DNA of 64,000 bases, taken from positions 310,001-374,000 of the forward strand of contig CAXKVF010000074.1 in the NCBI GenBank assembly GCA_964057225.1. Direction: 5' to 3'. Shown piece after piece: positions 39,779-53,821 of the stretch. The first letter of the stretch is position 1. Each line of letters starts with the position of its first letter. A program made the translations under genes and the position numbers. A model generated the notes under the pieces. That model was not told the origin of the DNA and searched no databases. It saw only the letters and a program-made list of their open reading frames with translations. The DNA comes from Auanema rhodensis (taxonomy: Eukaryota; Nematoda; Chromadorea; Rhabditida; Rhabditidae).

Positions 39779-41538
39779 TATTGCTGCATGGTAACCATGA
39801 CTTTGAAATTTACGTGAACTTTAATTTATGCTAATTAATTGTACACGTGATGTGCACTTGGTATGTAACTCGCTTCACGTGAAAGAAAAAGAGATGCGGT
39901 TTTCAACATTAGATTCCCCATGTCCATATTAGTCTAAAAACAAATTTTTATTGATATTGCTGCATGGTAACCATGACTTTGAAATTTACGTGAACTTTAA
40001 TTTATGCTAATTAAATGTACACGTGATGTGCACTTGGTATGTAACTCGCTTCACGTGAAAGATAAAGAGATGCGGTTTTCAAAATTAGATTCCCCATGTC
40101 CATATTAGTCTAAAAACAAATTTGTATTGATATTGGTTCATGGTAACCATGACTTTGAAATTTACGTGAACTTTAATTTATGCTAATTAAATGTACACGT
40201 GATGTGCACTTGGTATGTAACTCGCTTCACGTGAAAGATAAAGAGATGCGGTTTTCAAAATTAGATTCCCCATGTCCATATTAGTCTAAAAACAAATTTT
40301 TATTGATATTGGTTCATGGTAACCATGACTTTGAAATTTACGTGAACTTTAATTTATGCTAATTAAATGTACACGTGATGTGCACTTGGTATGTAACTCG
40401 CTTCACGTGAAAGAAAAAGAGATGCGGTTTTCAACATTAGATTCCCCATGTCCATATTAGTCTAAAAACAAATTTTTATTGATATTGGTGCATGGTAACC
40501 ATGACTTTGAAATTTACGTGAACTTTAATTTATGCTAATTAAATGTACACGTGATGTGCACTTGGTATGTAACTCGCTTCACGTGAAAGATAAAGTGATG
40601 CGGTTTTCAAAATTAGATTCCCCATGTCCATATTAGTCTAAAAACAAATTTTTATTGATATTGCTGCATGGTAACCATGACTTTGAAATTTACGTGAACT
40701 TTAATTTATGCTAATTAATTGTACACGTGATGTGCACTTGGTATGTAACTCGCTTCACGTGAAAGAAAAAGAGATGCGGTTTTCAACATTAGATTCCCCA
40801 TGTCCATATTAGTCTAAAAACAAATTTTTATTGATATTGCTGCATGGTAACCATGACTTTGAAATTTACGTGAACTTTAATTTATGCTAATTAAATGTAC
40901 ACGTGATGTGCACTTGGTATGTAACTCGCTTCACGTGAAAGATAAAGAGATGCGGTTTTCAAAATTAGATTCCCCATGTCCATATTAGTCTAAAAACAAA
41001 TTTGTATTGATATTGGTTCATGGTAACCATGACTTTGAAATTTACGTGAACTTTAATTTATGCTAATTAAATGTACACGTGATGTGCACTTGGTATGTAA
41101 CTCGCTTCACGTGAAAGATAAAGAGATGCGGTTTTCAAAATTAGATTCCCCATGTCCATATTAGTCTAAAAACAAATTTTTATTGATATTGGTTCATGGT
41201 AACCATGACTTTGAAATTTACGTGAACTTTAATTTATGCTAATTAAATGTACACGTGATGTGCACTTGGTATGTAACTCGCTTCACGTGAAAGAAAAAGA
41301 GATGCGGTTTTCAACATTAGATTCCCCATGTCCATATTAGTCTAAAAACAAATTTTTATTGATATTGGTGCATGGTAACCATGACTTTGAAATTTACGTG
41401 AACTTTAATTTATGCTAATTAAATGTACACGTGATGTGCACTTGGTATGTAACTCGCTTCACGTGAAAGATAAAGTGATGCGGTTTTCAAAATTAGATTC
41501 CCCATGTCCATATTAGTCTAAAAACAAATTTTTATTGA
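39779..41538 (+). repeat. Two tandem 5-monomer units (880 bp each)
   Basis: The order is TTGCTGCATG with A61T, T109A (GAAAGAAAAAG) and A129C; TTGCTGCATG with T170G; TTCATGG; T109A with A129C; A114T. It repeats at 39779-40658 and 40659-41538. I saw no private differences. Confidence 0.9.
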
Positions 41539-42770
41539 TATTGGTTCATGGTAACCATGACTTTGAAATTTACGTGAACTTTAATTTATGCTAATTAAAT
41601 GTACACGTGATGTGCACTTGGTATGTAACTCGCTTCACGTGAAAGATAAAGAGATGCGGTTTTCAAAATTTGATTCCCCATGTCCATATTAGTCTAAAAA
41701 CAAATTTTTATTGATATTGGTTCATGGTAACCATGACTTTGAAAATTACGTGAACTTTAATTTATGCTAATTAAATAAACACGTGATGTGCACTTGGTAT
41801 GTAACTCGCTTCACGTGAAAGATAAAGAAATGCGGTTTTCAAAATTAGATTCCACATGTCCATATTAGTCTAAAAACAAATTTTTATTGATATTCGTTCA
41901 TGGTAACCATGACTTTGAAATTTACGTGAACTTTAATTTATGCTAATTAATTGTACACGTGATGTGCACTTGGTATGTAACTCGCTTCACGTGAAAGATA
42001 AAGAGATGCGGTTTTCAAAATTAGATTCCTCATGTCCATATTAGTCTAAAAACAAATTTTTATTGATATTGGTGCATGGTAACCATGACTTTGAAATTTA
42101 CGTGAACTTTAATTTATGCTAATTAAATGTACACGTGATGTGCACTTGGTATGTAACTCGCTTCACGTGAAAGATAAAGAGATGCGGTTTTCAAAATTAG
42201 ATTCCCCATGTCCATATTAGTCTAAAAACAAATTTTTATTGATATTGGTGCATGGTAACCATGACTTTGAAATTTACGTGAACTTTAATTTATGCTAATT
42301 AAATGTACACGTGATGTGCACTTGGTATGTAACTCGCTTCACGTGAAAGATAAAGAGATGCGGTTTTCAAAATTAGATTCCCCATGTCCATATTAGTCTA
42401 AAAACAGATTTTTATTGATATTGGTGCATGGTAACCATGACTTTGAAATTTACGTGAACTTCAATTTATGCTAATTAAATGTACACGTGATGTGCACTTG
42501 GTATGTAACTCGCTTCACGTGGACGATAAAGAGATGCGGTTTTCAAAATTAGATTCCCCATGTCCATATTAGTCTAAAAAAAAATTTTTATTGATATTGG
42601 TGCATGGTAACCATGACTTTGAAATTTACGTGAACTTTAATTTATGCTAATTAAATGTACACTTGATGTGCACTTGGTATGTAACTCGCTTCACGTGAAA
42701 GATAAAGAGATGCGGTTTTCAAAATTAGATTGCCCATGTCCATATTAGTCTAAAAACAAATTTTTATTGA
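41539..42770 (+). repeat. Irregular, more divergent monomers
   Basis: The monomer at 41715 has GAAAATTACG, AAATAAACACG, GAAATGCGG and TTCCACATG together, several changes in one unit. 41891 starts TATTCGTTC with A61T and C140T. 42419 has T44C, CACGTGGACG and C163A, which gives a nine-A run followed by five T. 42595 has G69T, breaking the second box (ACACTTGATG), and C138G (GATTGCCC). 42243-42770 matches 45939-46466 except for T44C. Confidence 0.83.
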
Positions 42771-44530
42771 TATTGGTGCATGGTAACCATGACTTTGAAA
42801 TTTACGTGAACTTTAATTTATGCTAATTAAATGTACACGTGATGTGCACTTGGTATGTAACTCGCTTCACGTGAAAGATAAAGAGATGCGGTTTTCAACA
42901 TTAGATTCCCCATGTCCATATTAGTCTAAAAACAAATTTTTATTGATATTGGTTCATGGTAACCATGACTTTGAAATTTACGTGAACTTTAATTTATGCT
43001 AATTAAATGTACACGTGATGTGCACTTGGTATGTAACTCGCTTCACGTGAAAGATAAAGAGATGCGGTTTTCAAAATTTGATTCCCCATGTCCATATTAG
43101 TCTAAAAACAAATTTTTATTGATATTGGTGCATGGTAACCATGACTTTGAAATTTACGTGAACTTTAATTTATGCTAATTAAATGTACACGTGATGTGCA
43201 CTTGGTATGTAACTCGCTTCACGTGAAAGATAAAGAGATGCGGTTTTCAAAATTAGATTCCTCATGTCCATATTAGTCTAAAAACAAATTTTTATTGATA
43301 TTGGTGCATGGTAACCATGACTTTGAAATTTACGTGAACTTTAATTTATGCTAATTAAATGTACACGTGATGTGCACTTGGTATGTAACTCGCTTCACGT
43401 GAAAGATAAAGAGATGCGGTTTTCAAAATTAGATTCCCCATGTCCATATTAGTCTAAAAACAAATTTTTATTGATATTGGTTCATGGTAACCATGACTTT
43501 GAAATTTACGTGAACTTTAATTTATGCTAATTAAATGTACACGTGATGTGCACTTGGTATGTAACTCGCTTCACGTGAAAGATAAAGAGATGCGGTTTTC
43601 AAAATTTGATTCCCCATGTCCATATTAGTCTAAAAACAAATTTTTATTGATATTGGTGCATGGTAACCATGACTTTGAAATTTACGTGAACTTTAATTTA
43701 TGCTAATTAAATGTACACGTGATGTGCACTTGGTATGTAACTCGCTTCACGTGAAAGATAAAGAGATGCGGTTTTCAACATTAGATTCCCCATGTCCATA
43801 TTAGTCTAAAAACAAATTTTTATTGATATTGGTTCATGGTAACCATGACTTTGAAATTTACGTGAACTTTAATTTATGCTAATTAAATGTACACGTGATG
43901 TGCACTTGGTATGTAACTCGCTTCACGTGAAAGATAAAGAGATGCGGTTTTCAAAATTTGATTCCCCATGTCCATATTAGTCTAAAAACAAATTTTTATT
44001 GATATTGGTGCATGGTAACCATGACTTTGAAATTTACGTGAACTTTAATTTATGCTAATTAAATGTACACGTGATGTGCACTTGGTATGTAACTCGCTTC
44101 ACGTGAAAGATAAAGAGATGCGGTTTTCAAAATTAGATTCCTCATGTCCATATTAGTCTAAAAACAAATTTTTATTGATATTGGTGCATGGTAACCATGA
44201 CTTTGAAATTTACGTGAACTTTAATTTATGCTAATTAAATGTACACGTGATGTGCACTTGGTATGTAACTCGCTTCACGTGAAAGATAAAGAGATGCGGT
44301 TTTCAAAATTAGATTCCCCATGTCCATATTAGTCTAAAAACAAATTTTTATTGATATTGGTTCATGGTAACCATGACTTTGAAATTTACGTGAACTTTAA
44401 TTTATGCTAATTAAATGTACACGTGATGTGCACTTGGTATGTAACTCGCTTCACGTGAAAGATAAAGAGATGCGGTTTTCAAAATTTGATTCCCCATGTC
44501 CATATTAGTCTAAAAACAAATTTTTATTGA
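42771..44530 (+). repeat. Two tandem 5-monomer units (880 bp each)
   Basis: The order is A129C, TTC with A133T, C140T (TTCCTCATG), plain, TTC with A133T. It repeats at 42771-43650 and 43651-44530. The trailing three monomers (C140T, plain, TTC/A133T) recur at 48542-49597. Confidence 0.88.
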
Positions 44531-46818
44531 TATTGGTGCATGGTAACCATGACTTTGAAATTTACGTGAACTTTAATTTATGCTAATTAAATGTACACGT
44601 GATGTGCACTTGGTATGTAACTCGCTTCACGTGAAAGATAAAGAGATGCGGTTTTCAAAATTAGATTCCTCATGTCCATATTAGTCTAAAAACAAATTTT
44701 TATTGATATTGGTTCATGGTAACCATGACTTTGAAATTTACGTGAACTTTAATTTATGCTAATTAAATATACACGTGATGTGCACTTGGTATGTAACTCG
44801 CTTCACGTGAAAGATAAAGTGATGCGGTTTTCAAAATTAGATTCCCCATGTCCATATTAGTCTAAAAACAAATTTTTATTGATATTGGTTCATGGTAACC
44901 ATGACTTTGAAATTTACGTGAACTTTAATTTATGCTATTTAAATGTACACGTGATGTGCACTTGGTATGTAACTCGCTTCACGTGAAAGATAAAGAGATG
45001 CGGTTTTCAAAATTAGATTCCCCATGTCCATATTAGTCTAAAAACAAATTTTTATTGATATTGGTGCATGTTAACCATGACTTTGAAATTTACGTGAACT
45101 TTAATTTATGCTAATTAAATGTACACGTGATGTGCACTTGGTATGTAACTCGCTTCACGTGAAAGATAAAGAGATGCGGTTTTTAAAATTAGATTCCTCA
45201 TGTCCATATTAGTCTAAAAACAAATTTTTATTGATATTGGTGCATGGTAACCATGACTTTGAAATTTACGTGAACTTTAATTTATGCTAATTAAATGTAC
45301 ACGTGATGTGCACTTGGTATGTAACTCGCTTCACGTGAAAGATAAAGTGATGCGGTTTTCAAAATTAGATTCCCCATGTCCATATTAGTCTAAAAACAAA
45401 TTTTTATTGATATTGGTTCATGGTAACCATGACTTTGAAATTTACGTGAACTTTAATTTATGCTAATTAAATGTACACGTGATGTGCACTTGGTATGTAA
45501 CTCGCTTCACGTGAAAGATAAAGAGATGCGGTTTTCAAAATTTGATTCCCCATGTCCATATTAGTCTAAAAACAAATTTTTATTGATATTGGTGCATGGT
45601 AACCATGACTTTGAAATTTACGTGAACTTTAATTTATGCTAATTAAATGTACACGTGATGTGCACTTGGTATGTAACTCGCTTCACGTGAAAGATAAAGA
45701 GATGCGGTTTTCAAAATTAGATTCCTCATGTCCATATTAGTCTAAAAACAAATTTTTATTGATATTGGTGCATGGTAACCATGACTTTGAAATTTACGTG
45801 AACTTTAATTTATGCTAATTAAATGTACACGTGATGTGCACTTGGTATGTAACTCGCTTCACGTGAAAGATAAAGAGATGCGGTTTTCAAAATTAAATTC
45901 CCCATGTCCATATTAGTCTAAAAACAAATTTTTATTGATATTGGTGCATGGTAACCATGACTTTGAAATTTACGTGAACTTTAATTTATGCTAATTAAAT
46001 GTACACGTGATGTGCACTTGGTATGTAACTCGCTTCACGTGAAAGATAAAGAGATGCGGTTTTCAAAATTAGATTCCCCATGTCCATATTAGTCTAAAAA
46101 CAGATTTTTATTGATATTGGTGCATGGTAACCATGACTTTGAAATTTACGTGAACTTTAATTTATGCTAATTAAATGTACACGTGATGTGCACTTGGTAT
46201 GTAACTCGCTTCACGTGGACGATAAAGAGATGCGGTTTTCAAAATTAGATTCCCCATGTCCATATTAGTCTAAAAAAAAATTTTTATTGATATTGGTGCA
46301 TGGTAACCATGACTTTGAAATTTACGTGAACTTTAATTTATGCTAATTAAATGTACACTTGATGTGCACTTGGTATGTAACTCGCTTCACGTGAAAGATA
46401 AAGAGATGCGGTTTTCAAAATTAGATTGCCCATGTCCATATTAGTCTAAAAACAAATTTTTATTGATATTGGTGCATGGTAACCATGACTTTGAAATTTA
46501 CGTGAACTTTAATTTATGCTAATTAAATGTACACGTGACGTGCACTTGGTATGTAACTCGCTTCACGTGGAAGATAAAGAGATGCGGTTTTCAAAATTAG
46601 ATTCCCCATGTCCATATTAGTCTAAAAACAAATTTTTATTGATATTGGTGCATGGTAACCATGACTTTGAAATTTACGTGAACTTTAATTTATGCTAATT
46701 GAATGTACACGTGATGTGCACTTGGTATGTAACTCGCTTCACGTGAAAGATAAAGAGATGCGGTTTTCAAAATTAGATTGCCCATGTCCATATTAGTCTA
46801 AAAACAAATTTTTATTGA
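44531..46818 (+). repeat. Mixed block including a copy of 50654-51533
   Basis: Five monomers at 44883-45762 share an ordered set with 50654-51533: A56T (GCTATTTAAATG); G13T with C126T and C140T (CATGTTAACC, TTTTTAAAATT); A114T; TTC/A133T; C140T. 45763 has a private G134A. 45939-46466 repeats 42243-42770. 46467 has T73C (GTGACGTGC) and 46643 has A59G. Confidence 0.82.
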
Positions 46819-48541
46819 TATTGGTGCATGGTAACCATGACTTTGAAATTTACGTGAACTTTAATTTATGCTAATTAAATGTACACGTGATGTGCACTTG
46901 GTATGTAACTCGCTTCACGTGAAAGATAAAGAGATGCGGTTTTCAAAGTTAGATTCCCCATGTCCATATTAGTCTAAAAACGAATTTTTATTGATATTGG
47001 TGCATGGTAACCACGACTTTGAAATTTACGTGAACTTTAATTTATGCTAATTAAATGTACACGTGATGTGCACTTGGTATGTAACTCGCTTCACGTGAAA
47101 GATAAAGAGATGCGGTTTTCAAAATTAGATTCCTCATGTCCATATTAGTCTAAAAACAAATTTTTATTGATATTGGTGCATGGTAACCATGACTTTGAAA
47201 TTTACGTGAACTTTAATTTATGCTAATTAAATGTACACGTGATGTGCACTTGGTATGTAACTCGCTTCACGTGAAAGATAAAGAGATGCGGTTTTCAAAA
47301 TTAGATTTCTCATGTCCATATTAGTCTAAAAAAAAATTTTTATTGATATTGGTGCATGGTAACCATGACTTTGAAATTTACGTGAACTTTAATTTATGCT
47401 AATTAAATGTACACGTGATGTGCACTTGGTATGTAACTCGCTTCACGTGAAAGATAAAGAGATGCGGTTTTCAAAATTAGATTCCCCATGTCCATATTAG
47501 TCTAAAAAAAAATTTTTATTGATATTGGTGCATGGTAACCATGACTTTGAAATTTACGTGAACTTTAATTTATGCTGATTAAATGTACACTTGATGTGCG
47601 CTTGGTATGTAACTCGCTTCACGTGCATGTCCATATTAGTCTAAAAACAAATTTTTATTGATATTGGTGCATGGTAACCATGACTTTGAAATTTACGTGA
47701 ACTTTAATTTATGCTAATTAAATGTACACGTGATGTGCACTTGGTATGTAACTCGCTTCACGTGAAAGATAAAGAGATGCGGTTTTCAAAGTTAGATTCC
47801 CCATGTCCATATTAGTCTAAAAACGAATTTTTATTGATATTGGTGCATGGTAACCACGACTTTGAAATTTACGTGAACTTTAATTTATGCTAATTAAATG
47901 TACACGTGATGTGCACTTGGTATGTAACTCGCTTCACGTGAAAGATAAAGAGATGCGGTTTTCAAAATTAGATTCCTCATGTCCATATTAGTCTAAAAAC
48001 AAATTTTTATTGATATTGGTGCATGGTAACCATGACTTTGAAATTTACGTGAACTTTAATTTATGCTAATTAAATGTACACGTGATGTGCACTTGGTATG
48101 TAACTCGCTTCACGTGAAAGATAAAGAGATGCGGTTTTCAAAATTAGATTTCTCATGTCCATATTAGTCTAAAAAAAAATTTTTATTGATATTGGTGCAT
48201 GGTAACCATGACTTTGAAATTTACGTGAACTTTAATTTATGCTAATTAAATGTACACGTGATGTGCACTTGGTATGTAACTCGCTTCACGTGAAAGATAA
48301 AGAGATGCGGTTTTCAAAATTAGATTCCCCATGTCCATATTAGTCTAAAAAAAAATTTTTATTGATATTGGTGCATGGTAACCATGACTTTGAAATTTAC
48401 GTGAACTTTAATTTATGCTGATTAAATGTACACTTGATGTGCGCTTGGTATGTAACTCGCTTCACGTGAAAGATAAAGAGATGCGGTTTTCAAAATTAGA
48501 TTCCCCATGTCCATATTAGTCTAAAAACAAATTTTTATTGA
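46819..48541 (+). repeat. Two tandem 5-monomer units, one with a deletion
   Basis: The order is A130G with A164-region change (AACGAATTT), T20C (ACCACGAC) with C140T, C139T/C140T-type TTTCTCATG with C163A, C163A, and A55G with G69T and A78G (GCTGATT, ACTTGATGTGCGC). Copy 1 at 46819-47661 is 843 bp because its last monomer lost 37 bp. Copy 2 at 47662-48541 is the full 880 bp. Confidence 0.92.
47523..47661 (+). repeat. 139-bp monomer with a 37-bp deletion
   Basis: The sequence jumps from CACGTG (ending 47625, position 103) to CATGTCC (from 47626, position 141), losing positions 104-140. There is no microhomology at the join. The sister monomer at 48366-48541, with the same three private substitutions, is full length. 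The monomer at 61172-61310 has the identical junction. Confidence 0.95.
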
Positions 48542-50125
48542 TATTGGTGCATGGTAACCATGACTTTGAAATTTACGTGAACTTTAATTTATGCTAATTA
48601 AATGTACACGTGATGTGCACTTGGTATGTAACTCGCTTCACGTGAAAGATAAAGAGATGCGGTTTTCAAAATTAGATTCCTCATGTCCATATTAGTCTAA
48701 AAACAAATTTTTATTGATATTGGTGCATGGTAACCATGACTTTGAAATTTACGTGAACTTTAATTTATGCTAATTAAATGTACACGTGATGTGCACTTGG
48801 TATGTAACTCGCTTCACGTGAAAGATAAAGAGATGCGGTTTTCAAAATTAGATTCCCCATGTCCATATTAGTCTAAAAACAAATTTTTATTGATATTGGT
48901 TCATGGTAACCATGACTTTGAAATTTACGTGAACTTTAATTTATGCTAATTAAATGTACACGTGATGTGCACTTGGTATGTAACTCGCTTCACGTGAAAG
49001 ATAAAGAGATGCGGTTTTCAAAATTTGATTCCCCATGTCCATATTAGTCTAAAAACAAATTTTTATTGATATTGGTGCATGGTAACCATGACTTTGAAAT
49101 TTACGTGAACTTTAATTTATGCTAATTAAATGTACACGTGATGTGCACTTGGTATGTAACTCGCTTCACGTGAAAGATAAAGAGATGCGGTTTTCAAAAT
49201 TAGATTCCTCATGTCCATATTAGTCTAAAAACAAATTTTTATTGATATTGGTGCATGGTAACCATGACTTTGAAATTTACGTGAACTTTAATTTATGCTA
49301 ATTAAATGTACACGTGATGTGCACTTGGTATGTAACTCGCTTCACGTGAAAGATAAAGAGATGCGGTTTTCAAAATTAGATTCCCCATGTCCATATTAGT
49401 CTAAAAACAAATTTTTATTGATATTGGTTCATGGTAACCATGACTTTGAAATTTACGTGAACTTTAATTTATGCTAATTAAATGTACACGTGATGTGCAC
49501 TTGGTATGTAACTCGCTTCACGTGAAAGATAAAGAGATGCGGTTTTCAAAATTTGATTCCCCATGTCCATATTAGTCTAAAAACAAATTTTTATTGATAT
49601 TGGTGCATGGTAACCATGACTTTGAAATTTACGTGAACTTTAATTTATGCTAATTAAATGTACACGTGATGTGCACTTGGTATGTAACTCGCTTCACGTG
49701 AAAGATAAAGAGATGCGGTTTTCAAAATTAGATTCCCCCTGTCCATATTAGTCTAAAAACAAATTTTTATTGATATTGGTTCATGGTAACCATGACTTTG
49801 AAATTTACGTGAACTTTAATTTATGCTAATTAAATGTACACGTGATGTGCACTTGGTATGTAACTCGCTTCACGTGAAAGATAAAGAGATGCGGTTTTCA
49901 AAATTTGATTCCCCATGTCCATATTAGTCTAAAAACAAATTTTTATTGATATTGGTGCATGGTAACCATGACTTTGAAATTTACGTGAACTTTAATTTAT
50001 GCTAATTAAATGTACACGTGATGTGCACTTGGTATGTAACTCGCTTCACGTGAAAGATAAAGAGATGCGGTTTTCAAAATTAGATTCCCCATGTCCATAT
50101 TAGTCTAAAAACAAATTTTTATTGA
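48542..50125 (+). repeat. Trimer-based block (528-bp units)
   Basis: C140T, plain, TTC/A133T repeats at 48542-49069 and 49070-49597. It is followed by a degenerate continuation: 49598 with A142C (CCCCCTGTCC), 49774 TTC/A133T, 49950 plain. This is the same trimer found inside the 5-monomer units at 42771-44530. Confidence 0.83.
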
Positions 50126-50653
50126 TATTGGTTCATGGTAACCATGACTTTGAAATTTACGTGAACTTTAATTTATGCTAATTAAATGTACACGTGATGT
50201 GCACTTGGTATGTAACTCGCTTCACGTGAAAGATAAAGAGATGCGGTTTTCAAAATTAGATTCACCATGTCCATATTAGTCTAAAAACAAATTTTTATTG
50301 ATATTGGTTCATGGTAACCATGACTTTGAATTTTACGTGAACTTTAATTTATGCTAATTAAATGTACACGTGATGTGCACTTGGTATGTAACTCGCTTCA
50401 CGTGAAAGATAAAGAGATGCGGTTTTCAAAATAAGATTCACCATGTCCATATTAGTCTAAAAACAAATTTTTATTGATATTGGTTCATGGTAACCATGAC
50501 TTTGAATTTTACGTGAACTTTAATTTATGCTAATTAAATGTACACGTGATGTGCACTTGGTATGTAACTCGCTTCACGTGAAAGATAAAGAGATGCGGTT
50601 TTCAAAATTAGATTCACCATGTCCATATTAGTCTAAAAACAAATTTTTATTGA
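50126..50653 (+). repeat. Three monomers with C139A
   Basis: GATTCACCATG marks all three (50126, 50302, 50478). The last two also have A30T (GAATTTTACG) and 50302 has an extra ATAAGATT change. The only other C139A monomer I saw is at 61663, so the variant is shared across 11 kb. Confidence 0.82.
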
Positions 50654-51885
50654 TATTGGTTCATGGTAACCATGACTTTGAAATTTACGTGAACTTTAAT
50701 TTATGCTATTTAAATGTACACGTGATGTGCACTTGGTATGTAACTCGCTTCACGTGAAAGATAAAGAGATGCGGTTTTCAAAATTAGATTCCCCATGTCC
50801 ATATTAGTCTAAAAACAAATTTTTATTGATATTGGTGCATGTTAACCATGACTTTGAAATTTACGTGAACTTTAATTTATGCTAATTAAATGTACACGTG
50901 ATGTGCACTTGGTATGTAACTCGCTTCACGTGAAAGATAAAGAGATGCGGTTTTTAAAATTAGATTCCTCATGTCCATATTAGTCTAAAAACAAATTTTT
51001 ATTGATATTGGTGCATGGTAACCATGACTTTGAAATTTACGTGAACTTTAATTTATGCTAATTAAATGTACACGTGATGTGCACTTGGTATGTAACTCGC
51101 TTCACGTGAAAGATAAAGTGATGCGGTTTTCAAAATTAGATTCCCCATGTCCATATTAGTCTAAAAACAAATTTTTATTGATATTGGTTCATGGTAACCA
51201 TGACTTTGAAATTTACGTGAACTTTAATTTATGCTAATTAAATGTACACGTGATGTGCACTTGGTATGTAACTCGCTTCACGTGAAAGATAAAGAGATGC
51301 GGTTTTCAAAATTTGATTCCCCATGTCCATATTAGTCTAAAAACAAATTTTTATTGATATTGGTGCATGGTAACCATGACTTTGAAATTTACGTGAACTT
51401 TAATTTATGCTAATTAAATGTACACGTGATGTGCACTTGGTATGTAACTCGCTTCACGTGAAAGATAAAGAGATGCGGTTTTCAAAATTAGATTCCTCAT
51501 GTCCATATTAGTCTAAAAACAAATTTTTATTGATATTGGTGCATGGTAACCATGACTTTGAAATTTACGTGAACTTTAATTTATGCTAATTAAATGTACA
51601 CGTGATGTGCACTTGGTATGTAACTCGCTTCACGTGAAAGATAAAGAGATGCGGTTTTCAAAATTAGATTCCCCATGTCCATATTAGTCTAAAAACAAAT
51701 TTTTATTGATATTGGTGCATGGTAACCATGACTTTGAAATTTACGTGAACTTTAATTTATGCTAATTAAATGTACACGTGATGTGCACTTGGTATGTAAC
51801 TCGCTTCACGTGAAAGATAAAGAGATGCGGTTTTCAAAATTAGATTCCCCATGTCCATATTAGTCTAAAAACAGATTTTTATTGA
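50654..51885 (+). repeat. Second copy of 44883-45762 and its flank
   Basis: The five-monomer set (A56T; G13T/C126T/C140T; A114T; TTC/A133T; C140T) at 50654-51533 matches 44883-45762. A plain monomer at 51534 and an A164G monomer at 51710 follow, as they do upstream at 45763 and 45939 apart from one substitution. The offset is 5771 bp, which is 33 monomers less the 37-bp deletion lying between. Confidence 0.85.
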
Positions 51886-53821
51886 TATTGGTGCATGGTA
51901 ACCATGACTTTGAAATTTACGTGAACTTCAATTTATGCTAATTAAATGTACACGTGATGTGCACTTGGTATGTAACTCGCTTCACGTGAAAGATAAAGAG
52001 ATGCGGTTTTCAAAATTAGATTCCCCATGTCCATATTAGTCTAAAAACAAATTTTTATTGATATTGGTTCATGGTAACCATGACTTTGAAATTTACGTGA
52101 ACTTTAATTTATGCTAATTAAATGTACACGTGATGTGCACTTGGTATGTAACTCGCTTCACGTGAAAGATAAAGAGATGCGGTTTTCAAAATTAGATTCC
52201 CCATGTCCATATTAGTCTAAAAACAAATTTTTATTGATATTGGTGCATGGTAACCATGACTTTGAAATTTACGTGAACTTTAATTTATGCTAATTAAATG
52301 TACACGTGATGTGCACTTGGTATGTAACTCGCTTCACGTGAAAGATGAAGAGATGCCGTTTTCAAAATTAGATTCCCCATGTCCATATTAGTCTAAAAAC
52401 AAATTTTTATTGATATTGGTGCATGGTAACCATGACTTTGAAATTTACGTGAACTTTAATTTATGCTAATTAAATGTACACGTGATGTGCACTTGGTATG
52501 TAACTCGCTTCACGTGAAAGATAAAGAGATGCGGTTTTCAAAATTAGATTCCCCATGTCCATATTAGTCTAAAAACAAATTTTTATTGATATTGGTGCAT
52601 GGTAACCATGACTTTGAAATTTACGTGAACTTTAATTTATGCTAATTAAATGTACACGTGATGTGCACTTGGTATGTAACTCGCTTCACGTGAAAGATAA
52701 AGAGATGCGGTTTTCAAAATTAGATTCCCCATGTCCATATTAGTCTTAAAACAAATTTTTATTGATATTGGTGCATGGTAACCATGACTTTGAAATTTAC
52801 GTGAACTTTAATTTATGCTAATTAAATGTACACGTGATGTGCACTTGGTATGTAACTCGCTTCACGTGAAAGATAAAGAGATGCGGTTTTCAAAATTAGA
52901 TTCCCCATGTCCATATTAGTCTAAAAACAAATTTTTCTTGATATTGGTTCATGGTAACCATGACTTTGAAATTTACGTGAACTTTAATTTATGCTAATTA
53001 AATGTACACGTGATGTGCACTTGGTATGTAACTCGCTTCACGTGAAAGATAAAGAGATGCGGTTTTCAAAATTAGATTCCCCATGTCCATATTAGTCTAA
53101 AAACAAATTTTTATTGATATTGATGCATGGTAACCATGACTTTGAAATTTACGTGAACTTTAATTTATGCTAATTAAATGTACACGTGATGTGCACTTGG
53201 TATGTAACTCGCTTCACGTGAAAGATGAAGAGATGCGGTTTTCAAAATTAGATTCCTCATGTCCATATTAGTCTAAAAACAAATTTTTATTGATATTGGT
53301 TCATGGTAACCATGACTTTGAAATTTACGTGAACTTTAATTTATGCTAATTAAATGTACACGTGATGTGCACTTGGTATGTAACTCGTTTCACGTGAAAG
53401 ATAAAGAGATGAGGTTTTCAAAATTAGATTCCCCATGTCCATATTAGTCTAAAAACAAATTTTTATTGATATTGGTGCATGGTAACCATGACTTTGAAAT
53501 TTACGTGAACTTTAATTTATGCTAATTAAATGTACACGTGATGTGCACTTGGTATGTAACTCGCTTCACGTGAAAGATAAAGAGATGCGGTTTTCAAAAT
53601 TAGATTCCCCATGTCCATATTAGTCTAAAAACAAATTTTTATTGATATTGGTGCATGGTAACCATGACTTTGAAATTTACGTGAACTTTAATTTATGCTA
53701 ATTAAATGTACACGTGATGTGCACTTGGTATGTAACTCGCTTCACGTGAAAGATAAAGAGATGCGGTTTTCAAAATTAGATTCCCCATGTCCATATTAGT
53801 CTAAAAACAAATTTTTATTGA
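51886..53821 (+). repeat. 11-monomer segment, copy 1 (1936 bp)
   Basis: The order is T44C; TTC; G110/G120C; plain; A158T; A172C (TTTTTCTTG); TTC; TTGATGCA with G110 and C140T; TTC with C95T and C119A; plain; plain. The same series is at 55934-57869, 23 monomers downstream. One extra plain monomer (53822) follows here before the GGTTTATGG monomer at 53998. Confidence 0.87.
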
